Below are positions 6,537-14,597 of a stretch of 17,082 nt of DNA, one piece after another. The stretch's first letter is position 1, and every line of letters begins with the position of its first letter. The notes under the pieces are model-generated. The model made no database searches. It saw nothing but the letters and a program-made list of their open reading frames with translations, and was not told where the DNA came from. The stretch comes from JBOHUC01 sp050733935. GTDB lineage: Bacteria > Eisenbacteria > RBG-16-71-46 > DASYSL01. The position numbers and the translations under genes are program-made. Location of the stretch: positions 1-17,082 of the forward strand of contig JBOHUC010000151.1 in NCBI GenBank assembly GCA_050733935.1, given 5' to 3'.

Positions 6537-7376
6537 ATGAGCTCGCCGCGCGAAACCACCCCCGAACACTGGCAGCGTTTCTGGACCGACGGCCGGCCCC
6601 TCCACGAGGTCTATTCGAACCAGGGCCGCCTGGTCGAGCAGGCCCTGGCCCAGGGATCGCTGTCCGGCCGCCGCATTCTCGAAGTCGGAGCCGGGACCGG
6701 GCGCGACACCATGGAGCTCGTGCGCCGGGGGGCCATCGGCTACGTGCTCGACTACACGTTCGGAAGCCTCGAGCTCATGCAGGCGCACGCCAGGCACCTC
6801 GGGGTTCCGCTTACGCTCGTGTGCGCCGACGCGCGCGCGCTGCCGTTCCGCGACGATTCGTTCGCGCTCGTCTTCCACCAGGGCCTGCTCGAGCACTTCC
6901 GGGAGCCGGTGCCGCTTCTCACCGAGAACGCGCGCGTGCTCGAGCCCGGTGCGACGCTCATCGTGGACGTTCCCCAGCGCTACCACCTGTACACCGTCGC
7001 GAAGAAGATCCTGATCGCCATGAACCGCTGGTTCGCGGGCTGGGAAACCGAGTTCTCCCCGGCGGAGCTCGAGCGGCTCGTGCGCGCGGAGGGGCTCTCC
7101 GTGACGCGCACGTACGGCGACTGGATGGTGCCCGGGCTCTTCTACCGCGCGGTGCGCGTCACGCTCGCCAAGGCCGGCATCAAGGCTCTCCCGATGTACC
7201 CGAAGGGCCCGGCGTTCTGGGAGAACTTCTGGAACGGCCTGCGCGAGTGGCTGCGCACGCAGCGCTGGGCGCTCTACACGACCCACGTCATCGGAGTCGT
7301 CGCCACGAAGCGCGGCGCGGCCGCGCGGCCGCTCCCCGCCGGCACGCAAGCGGCCGAAGCGCGGAGAACGGCCTGA
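6537..7376 (+). CDS. Class I SAM-dependent methyltransferase, first gene of the operon
   Basis: The product is 279 residues from ATG 6537, placed directly after a promoter. The frame is open upstream, but that part lies over the preceding gene and the promoter. Motif I is ILEVGAGTGRD (E49, G51, G53, G55), and YVLDYTFGSLELM carries the acidic residue that would contact SAM. LVCADARALPFRDDSFALVF and HQGLLEHFREP complete the methyltransferase 11-type fold. A C-terminal region of about 100 residues with WFAGWETEFSPAELERLV and basic and aromatic stretches is probably substrate-specific. It is distinct in sequence from the methyltransferase just upstream, so the two are not a recent duplication. 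The substrate is unknown, with sugar or lipid-linked glycan methylation inferred from context. Its TGA overlaps the proposed CTG start of the next gene. Confidence 0.85.
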   Translation: MSSPRETTPEHWQRFWTDGRPLHEVYSNQGRLVEQALAQGSLSGRRILEVGAGTGRDTMELVRRGAIGYVLDYTFGSLELMQAHARHLGVPLTLVCADARALPFRDDSFALVFHQGLLEHFREPVPLLTENARVLEPGATLIVDVPQRYHLYTVAKKILIAMNRWFAGWETEFSPAELERLVRAEGLSVTRTYGDWMVPGLFYRAVRVTLAKAGIKALPMYPKGPAFWENFWNGLREWLRTQRWALYTTHVIGVVATKRGAAARPLPAGTQAAEARRTA

Positions 7377-8515
7377 ACCTGCTCGCGGTCAACTGGCGCG
7401 ACATCGGAGCACCCGAGGCGGGGGGCGCCGAAGTACACCTCCACGAAATCCTGAAACGCTGGCGCGCGCGCGGTCATACGATCACGTGGCTCTCGCATGG
7501 TTTTCCCGGTGGGGCGCCCGAGGAGATGCGGGACGGCATCCGCATCCTTCGGCGCGGTCACTGGTACGACGCGAATCACGCGCTCCCCGCCGCGTACAAG
7601 CGCGAGCTCCGCGGTGAGCACTTCGACGTCGTGATCGAGGACATCAACAAGCTTCCGTTCTTCGCGCCGCGCTGGGCGAACGCGCCCGTGCTCGCCGTCG
7701 TCCCGCACCTGTTCGGCACGACCGTGTTCGCGGAGACGGGACCGCTCGAAGCGGCGTACGTGCTGCTCCACGAGGCGCTCATTCCGCGCGTCTATCGCGC
7801 GACCCCGTTCCTCGCAATCTCTGAAAGCACGCGCGACGATCTCGTGCGCCGCGGGATTGCCGCGGCCCACGTGAGCGTCGTGCACTGCGGGCTCGACCAC
7901 GAGCGCTTCCGGCCGTCCGCTCCGAAGGCCGACCGGCCGACGGTCGTCTTCCTGGGCCGGCTCCGGAAGTACAAGGGAGTCGACGTCCTGCTCGACGCGT
8001 TCGCCGAGGTTCGCCGCAAGCTGCCGGACGTGCGGCTCGACATCGTGGGCAACGGCCCGCACAGAAGGTCGCTCGAAACGCGGGCACGCCGGCTCGGGCT
8101 CGGGGACGCCGTGACGTTTGGCGGTTATGTGAGCGCGCAGGAGAAGGTCGCGCGGCTCTCGGCGGCGCACGTCTCGGTCTGTCCCTCGCCCAAGGAAGGC
8201 TGGGGCCTCACCGTGATCGAATCGAACGCCTGCGGCACGGCCGTGATCGCAAGCCGGAGCCCCGGGCTCGTCGATTCGGTGCGTGACGGCGAGAGCGGGA
8301 TCCTCGTGCCGCACGGCGACGTGAAGTCGCTTGCGGACGCGATGCTCCGCGTCCTCGGAGATCCGGAGCTTCGCGCCCGGCTCGAGTCGCAGGGCCTCGC
8401 GTGGGCGCGCACGTTCACGTGGGACCGCTGCGCGGACGAGGCCTACGCCGTGCTCGAGCGCTTTCTTGGTTTCGAATCCACCGCCTTCGCGCGCGCATTG
8501 CCGCGGGCGGTCTGA
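7373..8515 (+). CDS. GT4 family glycosyltransferase with apparent CTG start codon
   Basis: The product is about 380 residues. The conserved N-terminus NLLAVNWRDI followed by GAPEAGGAEVH, with the glycine-rich loop of GT4 enzymes, begins immediately at CTG 7373. No ATG, GTG or TTG lies in frame nearby. The closest upstream is GTG 7247, which would add 42 Arg/Ala-rich residues encoded over the methyltransferase tail. CTG 7373 has GGAG six bases upstream and overlaps the previous stop as CTGA. The donor domain has VVFLGRLRKYKGVDVLLDAF, IVGNGPHR and the full E-x7-E motif E275 to E283 in KEGWGLTVIESNACG, so the enzyme looks catalytically intact. GT4 enzymes transfer sugars from nucleotide donors with retention of configuration. 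The specific sugar is unknown. Twenty bases separate it from the DUF2723 gene. Confidence 0.85.
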   Translation: MNLLAVNWRDIGAPEAGGAEVHLHEILKRWRARGHTITWLSHGFPGGAPEEMRDGIRILRRGHWYDANHALPAAYKRELRGEHFDVVIEDINKLPFFAPRWANAPVLAVVPHLFGTTVFAETGPLEAAYVLLHEALIPRVYRATPFLAISESTRDDLVRRGIAAAHVSVVHCGLDHERFRPSAPKADRPTVVFLGRLRKYKGVDVLLDAFAEVRRKLPDVRLDIVGNGPHRRSLETRARRLGLGDAVTFGGYVSAQEKVARLSAAHVSVCPSPKEGWGLTVIESNACGTAVIASRSPGLVDSVRDGESGILVPHGDVKSLADAMLRVLGDPELRARLESQGLAWARTFTWDRCADEAYAVLERFLGFESTAFARALPRAV

Positions 8516-8535
8516 GCTTTCCACCCGGAGGAATG

Positions 8536-10884
8536 ATGTCCGAGCTGCGCAAGGCATACCTCGCGGTGGCCGCGTTCGTGTTCCTCTCGACGCTCACGGT
8601 CTACACGCTCACGGTGACCGACTCGATCCCGTTCTGGGACGCGGGCGAGTTCATCGCGACCTCCCTCCAGCTGGGCATTCCGCATCCGCCGGGGACGCCG
8701 CTCTACGTGCTGATCGGGCGCCTGTTCGCGATGCTGCCGTTCGGTAACGTGTACCTCCAGGTCAACTGGCTGTCGTCACTCGCCTCGGCGTTCGCCGCGC
8801 TCTTCACGTTCCTCGTCACCGTGCGCTTCATGCGGTTGGCACAGATCCGCCACGAGGAGCGGACGAAGTCGGACGAGGTCATCGCCTGGGCTGCCGGCGC
8901 GTCGGCCGCGTTCTTCGCAGCGTTCTCGAACACTTTCTGGGGCTCGGCGATCGAAGCCGAGGTCTACGCGCTCTCGTCCATGGTGCAGGTCATGGCGCTC
9001 TACCTCGCACTCCGCTGGTGGGAGGGCCTCGGGGACAACGAAGGGGACGGCCGCCTCCTCCTTGCGTGGTACCTCCTGTGCCTGTGCATCGGGATCCATC
9101 TGGGCACCTTCCTGGTCGCCCCGGCCGTCATCCTGCTCGCGCTCCTCGTCAATCCGCGGTCGCTCTTTAACTTCAAGTTCATCGCGTGGGCCGCGGCGCT
9201 CCTCGTCGTCGGCGTCTCGGTGCACTTTTATTTGATGATCCGCGCGTCGCACAATCCGATGATCAACGAGGGCGATCCGGAGTCGTGGGACGCGATGATG
9301 TACCTGCTGCAGCGCAAGCAGTACGGCGCGCGACCCATGTTCCCGCGCAGCGCCGACTTCGACTTCCAGATCGGGATGTTCTGGAACTACTTCATGGATC
9401 AGTACCGCCTTTGGAAGTCGTCGAATGCGTTCCCGGCGGTGATCCCGCTCGCGCTCGGCCTGTACGGCGCGTTCATGCAGCTTTTGCGCGAGAAGAAGAC
9501 GTTCCTCACCATGTTCGTGCTGTTCGGCATCACGAGCTTCGGCCTCATCATGTATCTCAATTTCACCGACCACGAAGTGCGCGACCGCGACTACTTCTTC
9601 ACGCCTGCGTTCCACTTCTTCGCGGTGTGGATCGGGCTCGGTCTCGGGTTCGTGCTCGAGCTCATCAAGGACGGGCTCGGACCGGCAGCGAAGGAGCGCG
9701 TTCCGGCTCCGCTCGCGGCCGGGTGCGTGCTCGCGGTCGCCATCTCCTGGCTGCCCGCGAACACGTACTGGTTCACGCACGACCGGACGGGGTTCTACGT
9801 TGCGCGCGACTACGCGTACAACATGCTCGCACCGATCGAGAAGGACGGGTTCGTGTTCACGAACGGCGACAACGACACGTTCCCGCTCTGGTGCCTGCAG
9901 GCGGTGGAGAACTTCCGGCCCGACGTCCGGGTCGTGAACCTCTCGCTCCTCAACACGGACTGGTACGTGAAGCAGCTTCGGGACGAGGAGCCGAAGATCC
10001 CGATGAACGTCTCCGACGAAGTCATCGAGCGGATCCGCCGCGACGGCTATTTGTTCGACGATCAGGGGCGGCCGGAGCCCGTCAACACGTGGATGGTGCG
10101 GAACATCCTGGCGGCGAACCGGGGTCAGAAGCCCGCCTATCTCGCCGTCACGGTTCCGAACCACATGGGGCTCGATCCCAGGCTCTCGCTCGAGGCCCTC
10201 ATCTACCGCGTGCACGACGATTCGGTCGCGACGCGGCTCGACACGCTCAAGACGCGCAAGAACCTGTACGAAGTCTTCAAGTACCGCGGCCTCTTCACCG
10301 ACGACGGCACGTACGTCGAAAAGCCGTACAAGGACCCGAACGCATACCGGCTGTCGCAGAACTACGCGGCCGCGCACCTCCAGCTCGGATTCCGCTACCG
10401 GCTCGACGGCAAGCCCGGCGAGGGAATCGCCGAGCTCGAACGGATCCTCCGCATGTATCCCACGTTCCCGGCCGTCCGCCCCGCGCTCGGCATGTTCTAC
10501 ATGGAGAACGGGGACACGGCGAAGGCGCTCGAGTTCTTCGCGAAGTCGCGCGGGATCACGCCCAACGATCCGGACCTCGCGTATTACTACGGTATCGCGC
10601 TCGGCTTCTCGGGCCGCCTCGACGAAGGTGTGAAGAACCTGCGCGACGCGATGCGCATGGATCCCGACGACGGTCAGGCGTACTTCGCGGCCTACTCGCT
10701 CCTGCTCGAAGCCAATCGCCGTGAAGACGCGGCCGGCATCCTGCGCGACTGGGTGGCGCTCCACCCCGAGGACACGCGCGCGAACGCGCTCCTCCAGCAG
10801 CTCACGGGTCAGTCGCCGGGGATCGCGCCGCCGGGCGGACCGGGCACGCCGGGCCTCGAGTCGGGACGCACGACGTTTCCGTGA
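8536..10884 (+). CDS. DUF2723 multi-pass membrane protein (TMEM260-like GT-C) with C-terminal TPR repeats
   Basis: The product is 782 residues from ATG 8536, four bases after GGAGG. ATG 8533 is the alternative but is too close to the ribosome binding site. TM1 spans residues 7-27 and is followed by TDSIPFWDAGEF, where D35 and E38 resemble the acidic loop-1 motif of GT-C glycosyltransferases. SLQLGIPHPPGTPLYVL then continues the conserved DUF2723 start. Around nine hydrophobic segments reach to about residue 410. A soluble region has FTNGDNDTFPLWCLQ (about 441-455), also a family hallmark. Residues 610-770 form TPR-like helices. The eukaryotic relative TMEM260 is a protein O-mannosyltransferase, so this protein may move a sugar from a polyprenyl carrier to a protein or glycan outside the cytoplasm. 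That role is inference. Its stop overlaps the epimerase start by GTGA. Confidence 0.85.
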   Translation: MSELRKAYLAVAAFVFLSTLTVYTLTVTDSIPFWDAGEFIATSLQLGIPHPPGTPLYVLIGRLFAMLPFGNVYLQVNWLSSLASAFAALFTFLVTVRFMRLAQIRHEERTKSDEVIAWAAGASAAFFAAFSNTFWGSAIEAEVYALSSMVQVMALYLALRWWEGLGDNEGDGRLLLAWYLLCLCIGIHLGTFLVAPAVILLALLVNPRSLFNFKFIAWAAALLVVGVSVHFYLMIRASHNPMINEGDPESWDAMMYLLQRKQYGARPMFPRSADFDFQIGMFWNYFMDQYRLWKSSNAFPAVIPLALGLYGAFMQLLREKKTFLTMFVLFGITSFGLIMYLNFTDHEVRDRDYFFTPAFHFFAVWIGLGLGFVLELIKDGLGPAAKERVPAPLAAGCVLAVAISWLPANTYWFTHDRTGFYVARDYAYNMLAPIEKDGFVFTNGDNDTFPLWCLQAVENFRPDVRVVNLSLLNTDWYVKQLRDEEPKIPMNVSDEVIERIRRDGYLFDDQGRPEPVNTWMVRNILAANRGQKPAYLAVTVPNHMGLDPRLSLEALIYRVHDDSVATRLDTLKTRKNLYEVFKYRGLFTDDGTYVEKPYKDPNAYRLSQNYAAAHLQLGFRYRLDGKPGEGIAELERILRMYPTFPAVRPALGMFYMENGDTAKALEFFAKSRGITPNDPDLAYYYGIALGFSGRLDEGVKNLRDAMRMDPDDGQAYFAAYSLLLEANRREDAAGILRDWVALHPEDTRANALLQQLTGQSPGIAPPGGPGTPGLESGRTTFP

Positions 10885-11828
10885 CGGACGGATCGGTCGT
10901 CGTCACGGGTTGCGCGGGGTTCATCGGCTCGCACCTCGCCGAGGCGCTGCTCGAGCGCGGCGCCGACGTCGTCGGCGTGGACGCATTTACTGATTTCTAC
11001 GATCCGAAGGTCAAGCGCGCGCACGTCGCAAGGCTCGCCGCACATCCGCGCTTCCGACTGATCGAGCTCGATCTCGCGGCCGCCGACCTCTCGGTCCTTC
11101 CCGACGCACCGGCCGCCGTACACCACCAGGCCGCGCAGGCCGGGGTGCGCTCTTCGTGGGGCCGGGAGTTCTCGGACTACGTCCATCACAACGTGCTCGC
11201 GACCCAGCGCCTGCTCGAGCGTTACCGGGATCGCCCGCCCGGGAAGTTCGTCGTGGCGTCGTCCTCCTCGGTGTACGGGGACGCGGAGCGCCTGCCGACC
11301 GCCGAGACGGAGCTGCCGCGCCCGTACTCGCCGTACGGCGTGACCAAACTCGCCGCCGAGCACCTGGCCCTCCTGTACCAGCGGAACTTTGGAATCCCCG
11401 CCGTGGCGCTCCGTTACTTCACGGTGTACGGTCCCCGGCAGCGCCCGGACATGGGCTTCCATCGCTTCGTCCGCGCGCTGCTCGCCGGGACGCCGATCAC
11501 GCTCTTCGGGGACGGGGAGCAGACGCGGGACTTCACCTACGTGGGCGACGCGGTCGCGGCGAACCTGGCGGCCGCCGAGCGCGGCGTGCCCGGACGCGTC
11601 TACAATGTGGGCGGTGGCTCGCGCGTGTCCGTGAACGCGGTCCTGACCGAGCTCGCGACACTGACCGGCTGCACGCCGGTGATCGAGCGCGGGGAACGGG
11701 TGGCCGGCGATCCGCGCGACACCGGGGCGGACATCACGCGCGCGCGGATGGACCTCGGCTGGGGTCCGACCGTTTCGCTCACCGAAGGGCTCACGCGGCA
11801 GGTCGCATGGCAGAAGGGGAGCGCATGA
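10881..11828 (+). CDS. NAD-dependent nucleotide-sugar epimerase/dehydratase (extended SDR)
   Basis: The product is 315 residues from GTG 10881, overlapping the DUF2723 stop as GTGA. The dinucleotide-binding loop is TGCAGFIGSH (G10, G13, G16). VVASSSSVYG supplies the catalytic serine region and Y152-x3-K156 in YSPYGVTK is the SDR catalytic pair. RYFTVYGPRQRPDMGFHRFV and LFGDGEQTRDFTYVGD are typical of UDP-glucose or UDP-glucuronate 4-epimerase-like enzymes, where they bind the nucleotide-sugar. An early FTDFYDPKVKRAH segment is also close to the glucuronate epimerase group. The enzyme would supply an activated sugar to the glycosyltransferases of the operon. Epimerase rather than dehydratase is favoured because the serine region lacks the TDE-type motif, but the exact substrate is not certain. 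Confidence 0.87.
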   Translation: MTDGSVVVTGCAGFIGSHLAEALLERGADVVGVDAFTDFYDPKVKRAHVARLAAHPRFRLIELDLAAADLSVLPDAPAAVHHQAAQAGVRSSWGREFSDYVHHNVLATQRLLERYRDRPPGKFVVASSSSVYGDAERLPTAETELPRPYSPYGVTKLAAEHLALLYQRNFGIPAVALRYFTVYGPRQRPDMGFHRFVRALLAGTPITLFGDGEQTRDFTYVGDAVAANLAAAERGVPGRVYNVGGGSRVSVNAVLTELATLTGCTPVIERGERVAGDPRDTGADITRARMDLGWGPTVSLTEGLTRQVAWQKGSA

Positions 11829-12838
11829 CCGATCTCTTCTCGGGAGTCTCCGCGCGGCCGTCGGCGCTTGCGCCGCTTCCGGATCTCACAGCGGTCATTC
11901 CGGTCTACGACGAGGCGCAGAGCCTGCCCGAGCTCTACAACCGCCTGCGCGCGGCGGCCGGCGCGGCCGGACTCACGTACGAGTTCCTGTTCGTGGACGA
12001 CGGCTCGACCGACGACACGCCGCTCATTCTCACGCGGCTCGCGCAGGAGGATCCGCACGTCCGGGTCATTTCGTTCCGGCGCAACTTCGGCAAGTCGGCC
12101 GCACTCGCGGTCGCGTTCGAGCACGCGCGCGGGCGCTACGTGCTCACGATCGACGGCGACCTGCAGGACGATCCCGCCGAGCTGCCGCGCCTGGTCGAGG
12201 CGCTCGAGTCGAACGGACTCGACCTGGTCTCGGGCTGGAAGCAGGTGCGCCACGATCCGTGGACCAAGACGGTGCCGTCCCGGCTCTTCAACGCGGTGAC
12301 GGGCGCGTTCGCGGGCATCCGCCTCCACGACTTCAACTGCGGCCTCAAGCTCTATCGCCGCGAAGTCGTCGAGTCGATCGAAGTCTACGGCGAGTTCCAC
12401 CGCTTCCTGCCCGCGCTCGCACACTGGCGGGGGTTCCGCGTCGGCGAGATCCCGGTCACGCACCACGCGCGGCGCTACGGGAAGAGCAAGTTCGGCGCAT
12501 CGCGCTTCATCAACGGATTCCTCGATCTGCTCGCGGCCATGTTCCTGTCGCGCAACTCGCTCAAGCCGCTCCACGTGTTCGGCCGCATGGCCCTCGCGAC
12601 CGGCGGTCTCGGGCTCGTCATCAGTCTCTATTTCGCGATCGTCTGGCTCACCGGCGAGCCGGTGCGCGTGCGACCTCTGCTCGTGCTCGGGCTCGTCCTG
12701 CTCGTGGTCGGGATCCAGTTCGTGCTCATGGGACTCCTGGGCGAGATGATCGCCGCGGGCCGCCCCAAGACCGACTGGCCGGTCCGCTTCTCCGCGAACT
12801 GGGATCCGCGCCCGGGTGCGGGGGAGCGCGATCGGTGA
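11825..12838 (+). CDS. GT2 family polyprenyl-phosphate glycosyltransferase (GtrB/DPM1-like)
   Basis: The product is 337 residues from ATG 11825, which overlaps the epimerase stop as ATGA and follows GGGGAG. LTAVIPVYDEAQSLPELY opens the GT-A fold. VDDGST (D58, D59) and TIDGDLQDDP (D110, D112) bind nucleotide and metal, and SFRRNFGKSAAL is characteristic of enzymes that load a sugar onto dolichyl or undecaprenyl phosphate. HHARRYGKSKFGASRFINGF precedes two C-terminal membrane helices (about residues 258-280 and 288-312), the GtrB/ArnC-type layout. The product would be a polyprenyl-phosphate-linked sugar, the donor used by GT-C enzymes. Two GT-C candidates lie in the same operon. Sugar identity is unknown. 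The TGA overlaps the next GTG by four bases. Confidence 0.9.
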   Translation: MTDLFSGVSARPSALAPLPDLTAVIPVYDEAQSLPELYNRLRAAAGAAGLTYEFLFVDDGSTDDTPLILTRLAQEDPHVRVISFRRNFGKSAALAVAFEHARGRYVLTIDGDLQDDPAELPRLVEALESNGLDLVSGWKQVRHDPWTKTVPSRLFNAVTGAFAGIRLHDFNCGLKLYRREVVESIEVYGEFHRFLPALAHWRGFRVGEIPVTHHARRYGKSKFGASRFINGFLDLLAAMFLSRNSLKPLHVFGRMALATGGLGLVISLYFAIVWLTGEPVRVRPLLVLGLVLLVVGIQFVLMGLLGEMIAAGRPKTDWPVRFSANWDPRPGAGERDR

Positions 12839-13563
12839 GGGTGTTCGTCCTCGCGGGCGGTCTCGGCACGCGGCTCGCCGGACTCCATCCCGACCGTCCG
12901 AAGGCGCTCGTCCCGGTGGCCGGACGTCCGTTCATCGAGCACCAGCTCGAGTGGCTCGCGGATCACGACCTGACCGACGTCGTGCTGTGCGCCGGACACG
13001 GCGCCGAGAGTCTCACGGCCCACGTGGGGGACGGCGCGCCGTTCGGCGTCCGCGTCGAAGCGGTGATCGAAGATCGGCCGCGCGGCACGGCGGGCGCACT
13101 CGCGGGCGCGCTCGCGAGGACGGCACAGGACGCCACGTTCTTCGTCGTGAACGGCGACACGCTTGCGGAGTTCGACCGGGTCGCCATGCTCGCCCTTCAT
13201 CACCGGCTCGATGCGGACGCGACCCTCGCGTGCTTTCGCGTGGACGAGGCGAGTGCGCGCGGCACCGTCGATCCCGGAACGGACGGGCGGCTCGCGGGCT
13301 TCCGGGAAAAGGCCTCTTCCGGTCCCGGATGGGTGAGCGGCGGCGTGTACGTGCTCGAGGCGCGCGCGCTCGCGGGCGTGGACCCGGACTCGACGGCACC
13401 CGTCTCGCTCGAGCAGGACGTGTTCCCGTCGCTCCTCGCGGCCGGTCGCACGCTCGCGGCCTGGCAGGCGCGCGGGCGGTTCTGGGACATGGGAACTCCC
13501 GAAGGGCTCGCCGAGGCCCAGACGTTCCTCGAGCGGAGACAGAAGGACGGACCCGACGCATGA
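12835..13563 (+). CDS. hddC: HddC-like sugar-phosphate nucleotidyltransferase
   Basis: The product is 242 residues from GTG 12835, in a GTGA overlap with the GT2 stop and eight bases after GGGGAG. VFVLAGGLGTRL followed by RPKALVPVAGRPFIEH is the nucleotidyltransferase signature, with the lysine that contacts the phosphate. FFVVNGDTL supplies a metal-binding Asp, VSGGVYVLEA and RFWDMGTPEGL are late substrate-site motifs. The length fits HddC, D-glycero-D-manno-heptose-1-phosphate guanylyltransferase (about 230 residues), and lacks the C-terminal extension of larger mannose-1-phosphate guanylyltransferases. Its pairing with an HddA-like kinase strengthens this. A short mannose- or glucose-1-phosphate nucleotidyltransferase is the main alternative. 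The family is certain, the sugar is not. Confidence 0.75.
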   Translation: MRVFVLAGGLGTRLAGLHPDRPKALVPVAGRPFIEHQLEWLADHDLTDVVLCAGHGAESLTAHVGDGAPFGVRVEAVIEDRPRGTAGALAGALARTAQDATFFVVNGDTLAEFDRVAMLALHHRLDADATLACFRVDEASARGTVDPGTDGRLAGFREKASSGPGWVSGGVYVLEARALAGVDPDSTAPVSLEQDVFPSLLAAGRTLAAWQARGRFWDMGTPEGLAEAQTFLERRQKDGPDA

Positions 13564-14594
13564 CGCTCATCGTGCGCGCGCGCGCACCGCTTCGCCTGTC
13601 GTTCGGCGGCGGGGGAACCGACGTCTCGCCCTACCCGGAAGAGCGGGGAGGGGTCGTCCTTTCGACCACGATCGACAAGTTCGCGCACGCGTCCGTCCAG
13701 CCGCGCCGCAATCGGAGCTTCGCGATCCACTCGCTCGACTTCGGTCAGGTCGCGCGCTACCCGCACCTCGGGCGCATGCCGCTCGACGGAAACCTCGACC
13801 TCATCAAGGCGGTCGTGAAGGCGTTCCGCCCGCGTCACGGGGCCACGCTCTCCGTGCACACGGACGCACCGCCCGGCTCGGGGCTCGGGTCCTCGTCCAC
13901 GCTCGTGGTCGCGCTCGTCGCCGCGATCCGCGCCTGGCTCAACCGCCCCCTCACGCAGTACGAGATCGCCGAGCTCGCCTACCGGATCGAGCGCGTCGAT
14001 CTCGGCATCGCGGGCGGCCGACAGGACCAGTACGCGGCCACGTTCGGCGGCTTCAACTTCATCGAGTTCCACGCCGACACGACGGTCGTGAACCCGCTTC
14101 GCATTCCGTCGGACGCGCTGCGCGAGCTCGAGTATCGCCTGCTCCTCGCCTACCTCCGCCAGACGCGCTCGAGCGCGCGCATCATCGAGCGCCAGCGCGC
14201 GAGCTACGTCGCGAAGAAGCGCTCGGTCGTGCGCGCGCTCGACACGCTCAAGGCGCTCACGCTCGAGATGAAGCGCGAGCTTTTGCGCGGGCGCGTGGAC
14301 GCGTTCGGGGAGTTGCTGCACGAGGCCTGGCGCTCGAAGAAGCAGCTCGATGCCGGAATCTCGACCGATCCCGTGGACGCGCTGTACGAGCGCGCGCGGC
14401 GGGCGGGCGCGATCGGTGGCAAGATGCCGGGCGCGGGCGGGGGCGGCTACTTCCTGTTCCTTTGCCGCGCGCAGAAGAAGCACGACGTCGCGCGTGCGCT
14501 CGAGGCGTCCGGCGCCCAGCTCGTTCCGTTCGCGTTCACGCAGGAGGGTGTGACGACGTGGACCACCGAGGCGCCGCGCGCGGGGCGGCGCTAG
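13560..14594 (+). CDS. hddA: HddA-like GHMP sugar kinase
   Basis: The product is 344 residues from ATG 13560, overlapping the nucleotidyltransferase stop as ATGA. The N-terminus ARAPLRLSFGGGGTDVSPYP is the substrate-binding start of the HddA group of GHMP kinases. PPGSGLGSSS (residues 104-113) is the ATP phosphate-binding loop, GGRQDQYAATFGG is a group-specific motif, and KMPGAGGGG (288-296) is GHMP motif 3. Length matches HddA (about 341), which phosphorylates D-glycero-D-manno-heptose 7-phosphate at C1. The usual partners GmhA (isomerase) and GmhB (bisphosphatase) are not in this window. Related kinases act on other sugars such as fucose, so the heptose role is inferred. The gene ends at TAG, three bases before the next TTG start. 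Confidence 0.75.
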   Translation: MTLIVRARAPLRLSFGGGGTDVSPYPEERGGVVLSTTIDKFAHASVQPRRNRSFAIHSLDFGQVARYPHLGRMPLDGNLDLIKAVVKAFRPRHGATLSVHTDAPPGSGLGSSSTLVVALVAAIRAWLNRPLTQYEIAELAYRIERVDLGIAGGRQDQYAATFGGFNFIEFHADTTVVNPLRIPSDALRELEYRLLLAYLRQTRSSARIIERQRASYVAKKRSVVRALDTLKALTLEMKRELLRGRVDAFGELLHEAWRSKKQLDAGISTDPVDALYERARRAGAIGGKMPGAGGGGYFLFLCRAQKKHDVARALEASGAQLVPFAFTQEGVTTWTTEAPRAGRR

Positions 14595-14597
14595 CCG

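Noticed and set aside
8776..10764. 662-codon open frame on the - strand
   Set aside because: It lies antisense to the clearly conserved DUF2723-TPR gene and its product is a low-complexity Arg/Glu/Val/His mixture with no motif. Long antisense frames are expected in DNA this GC-rich.
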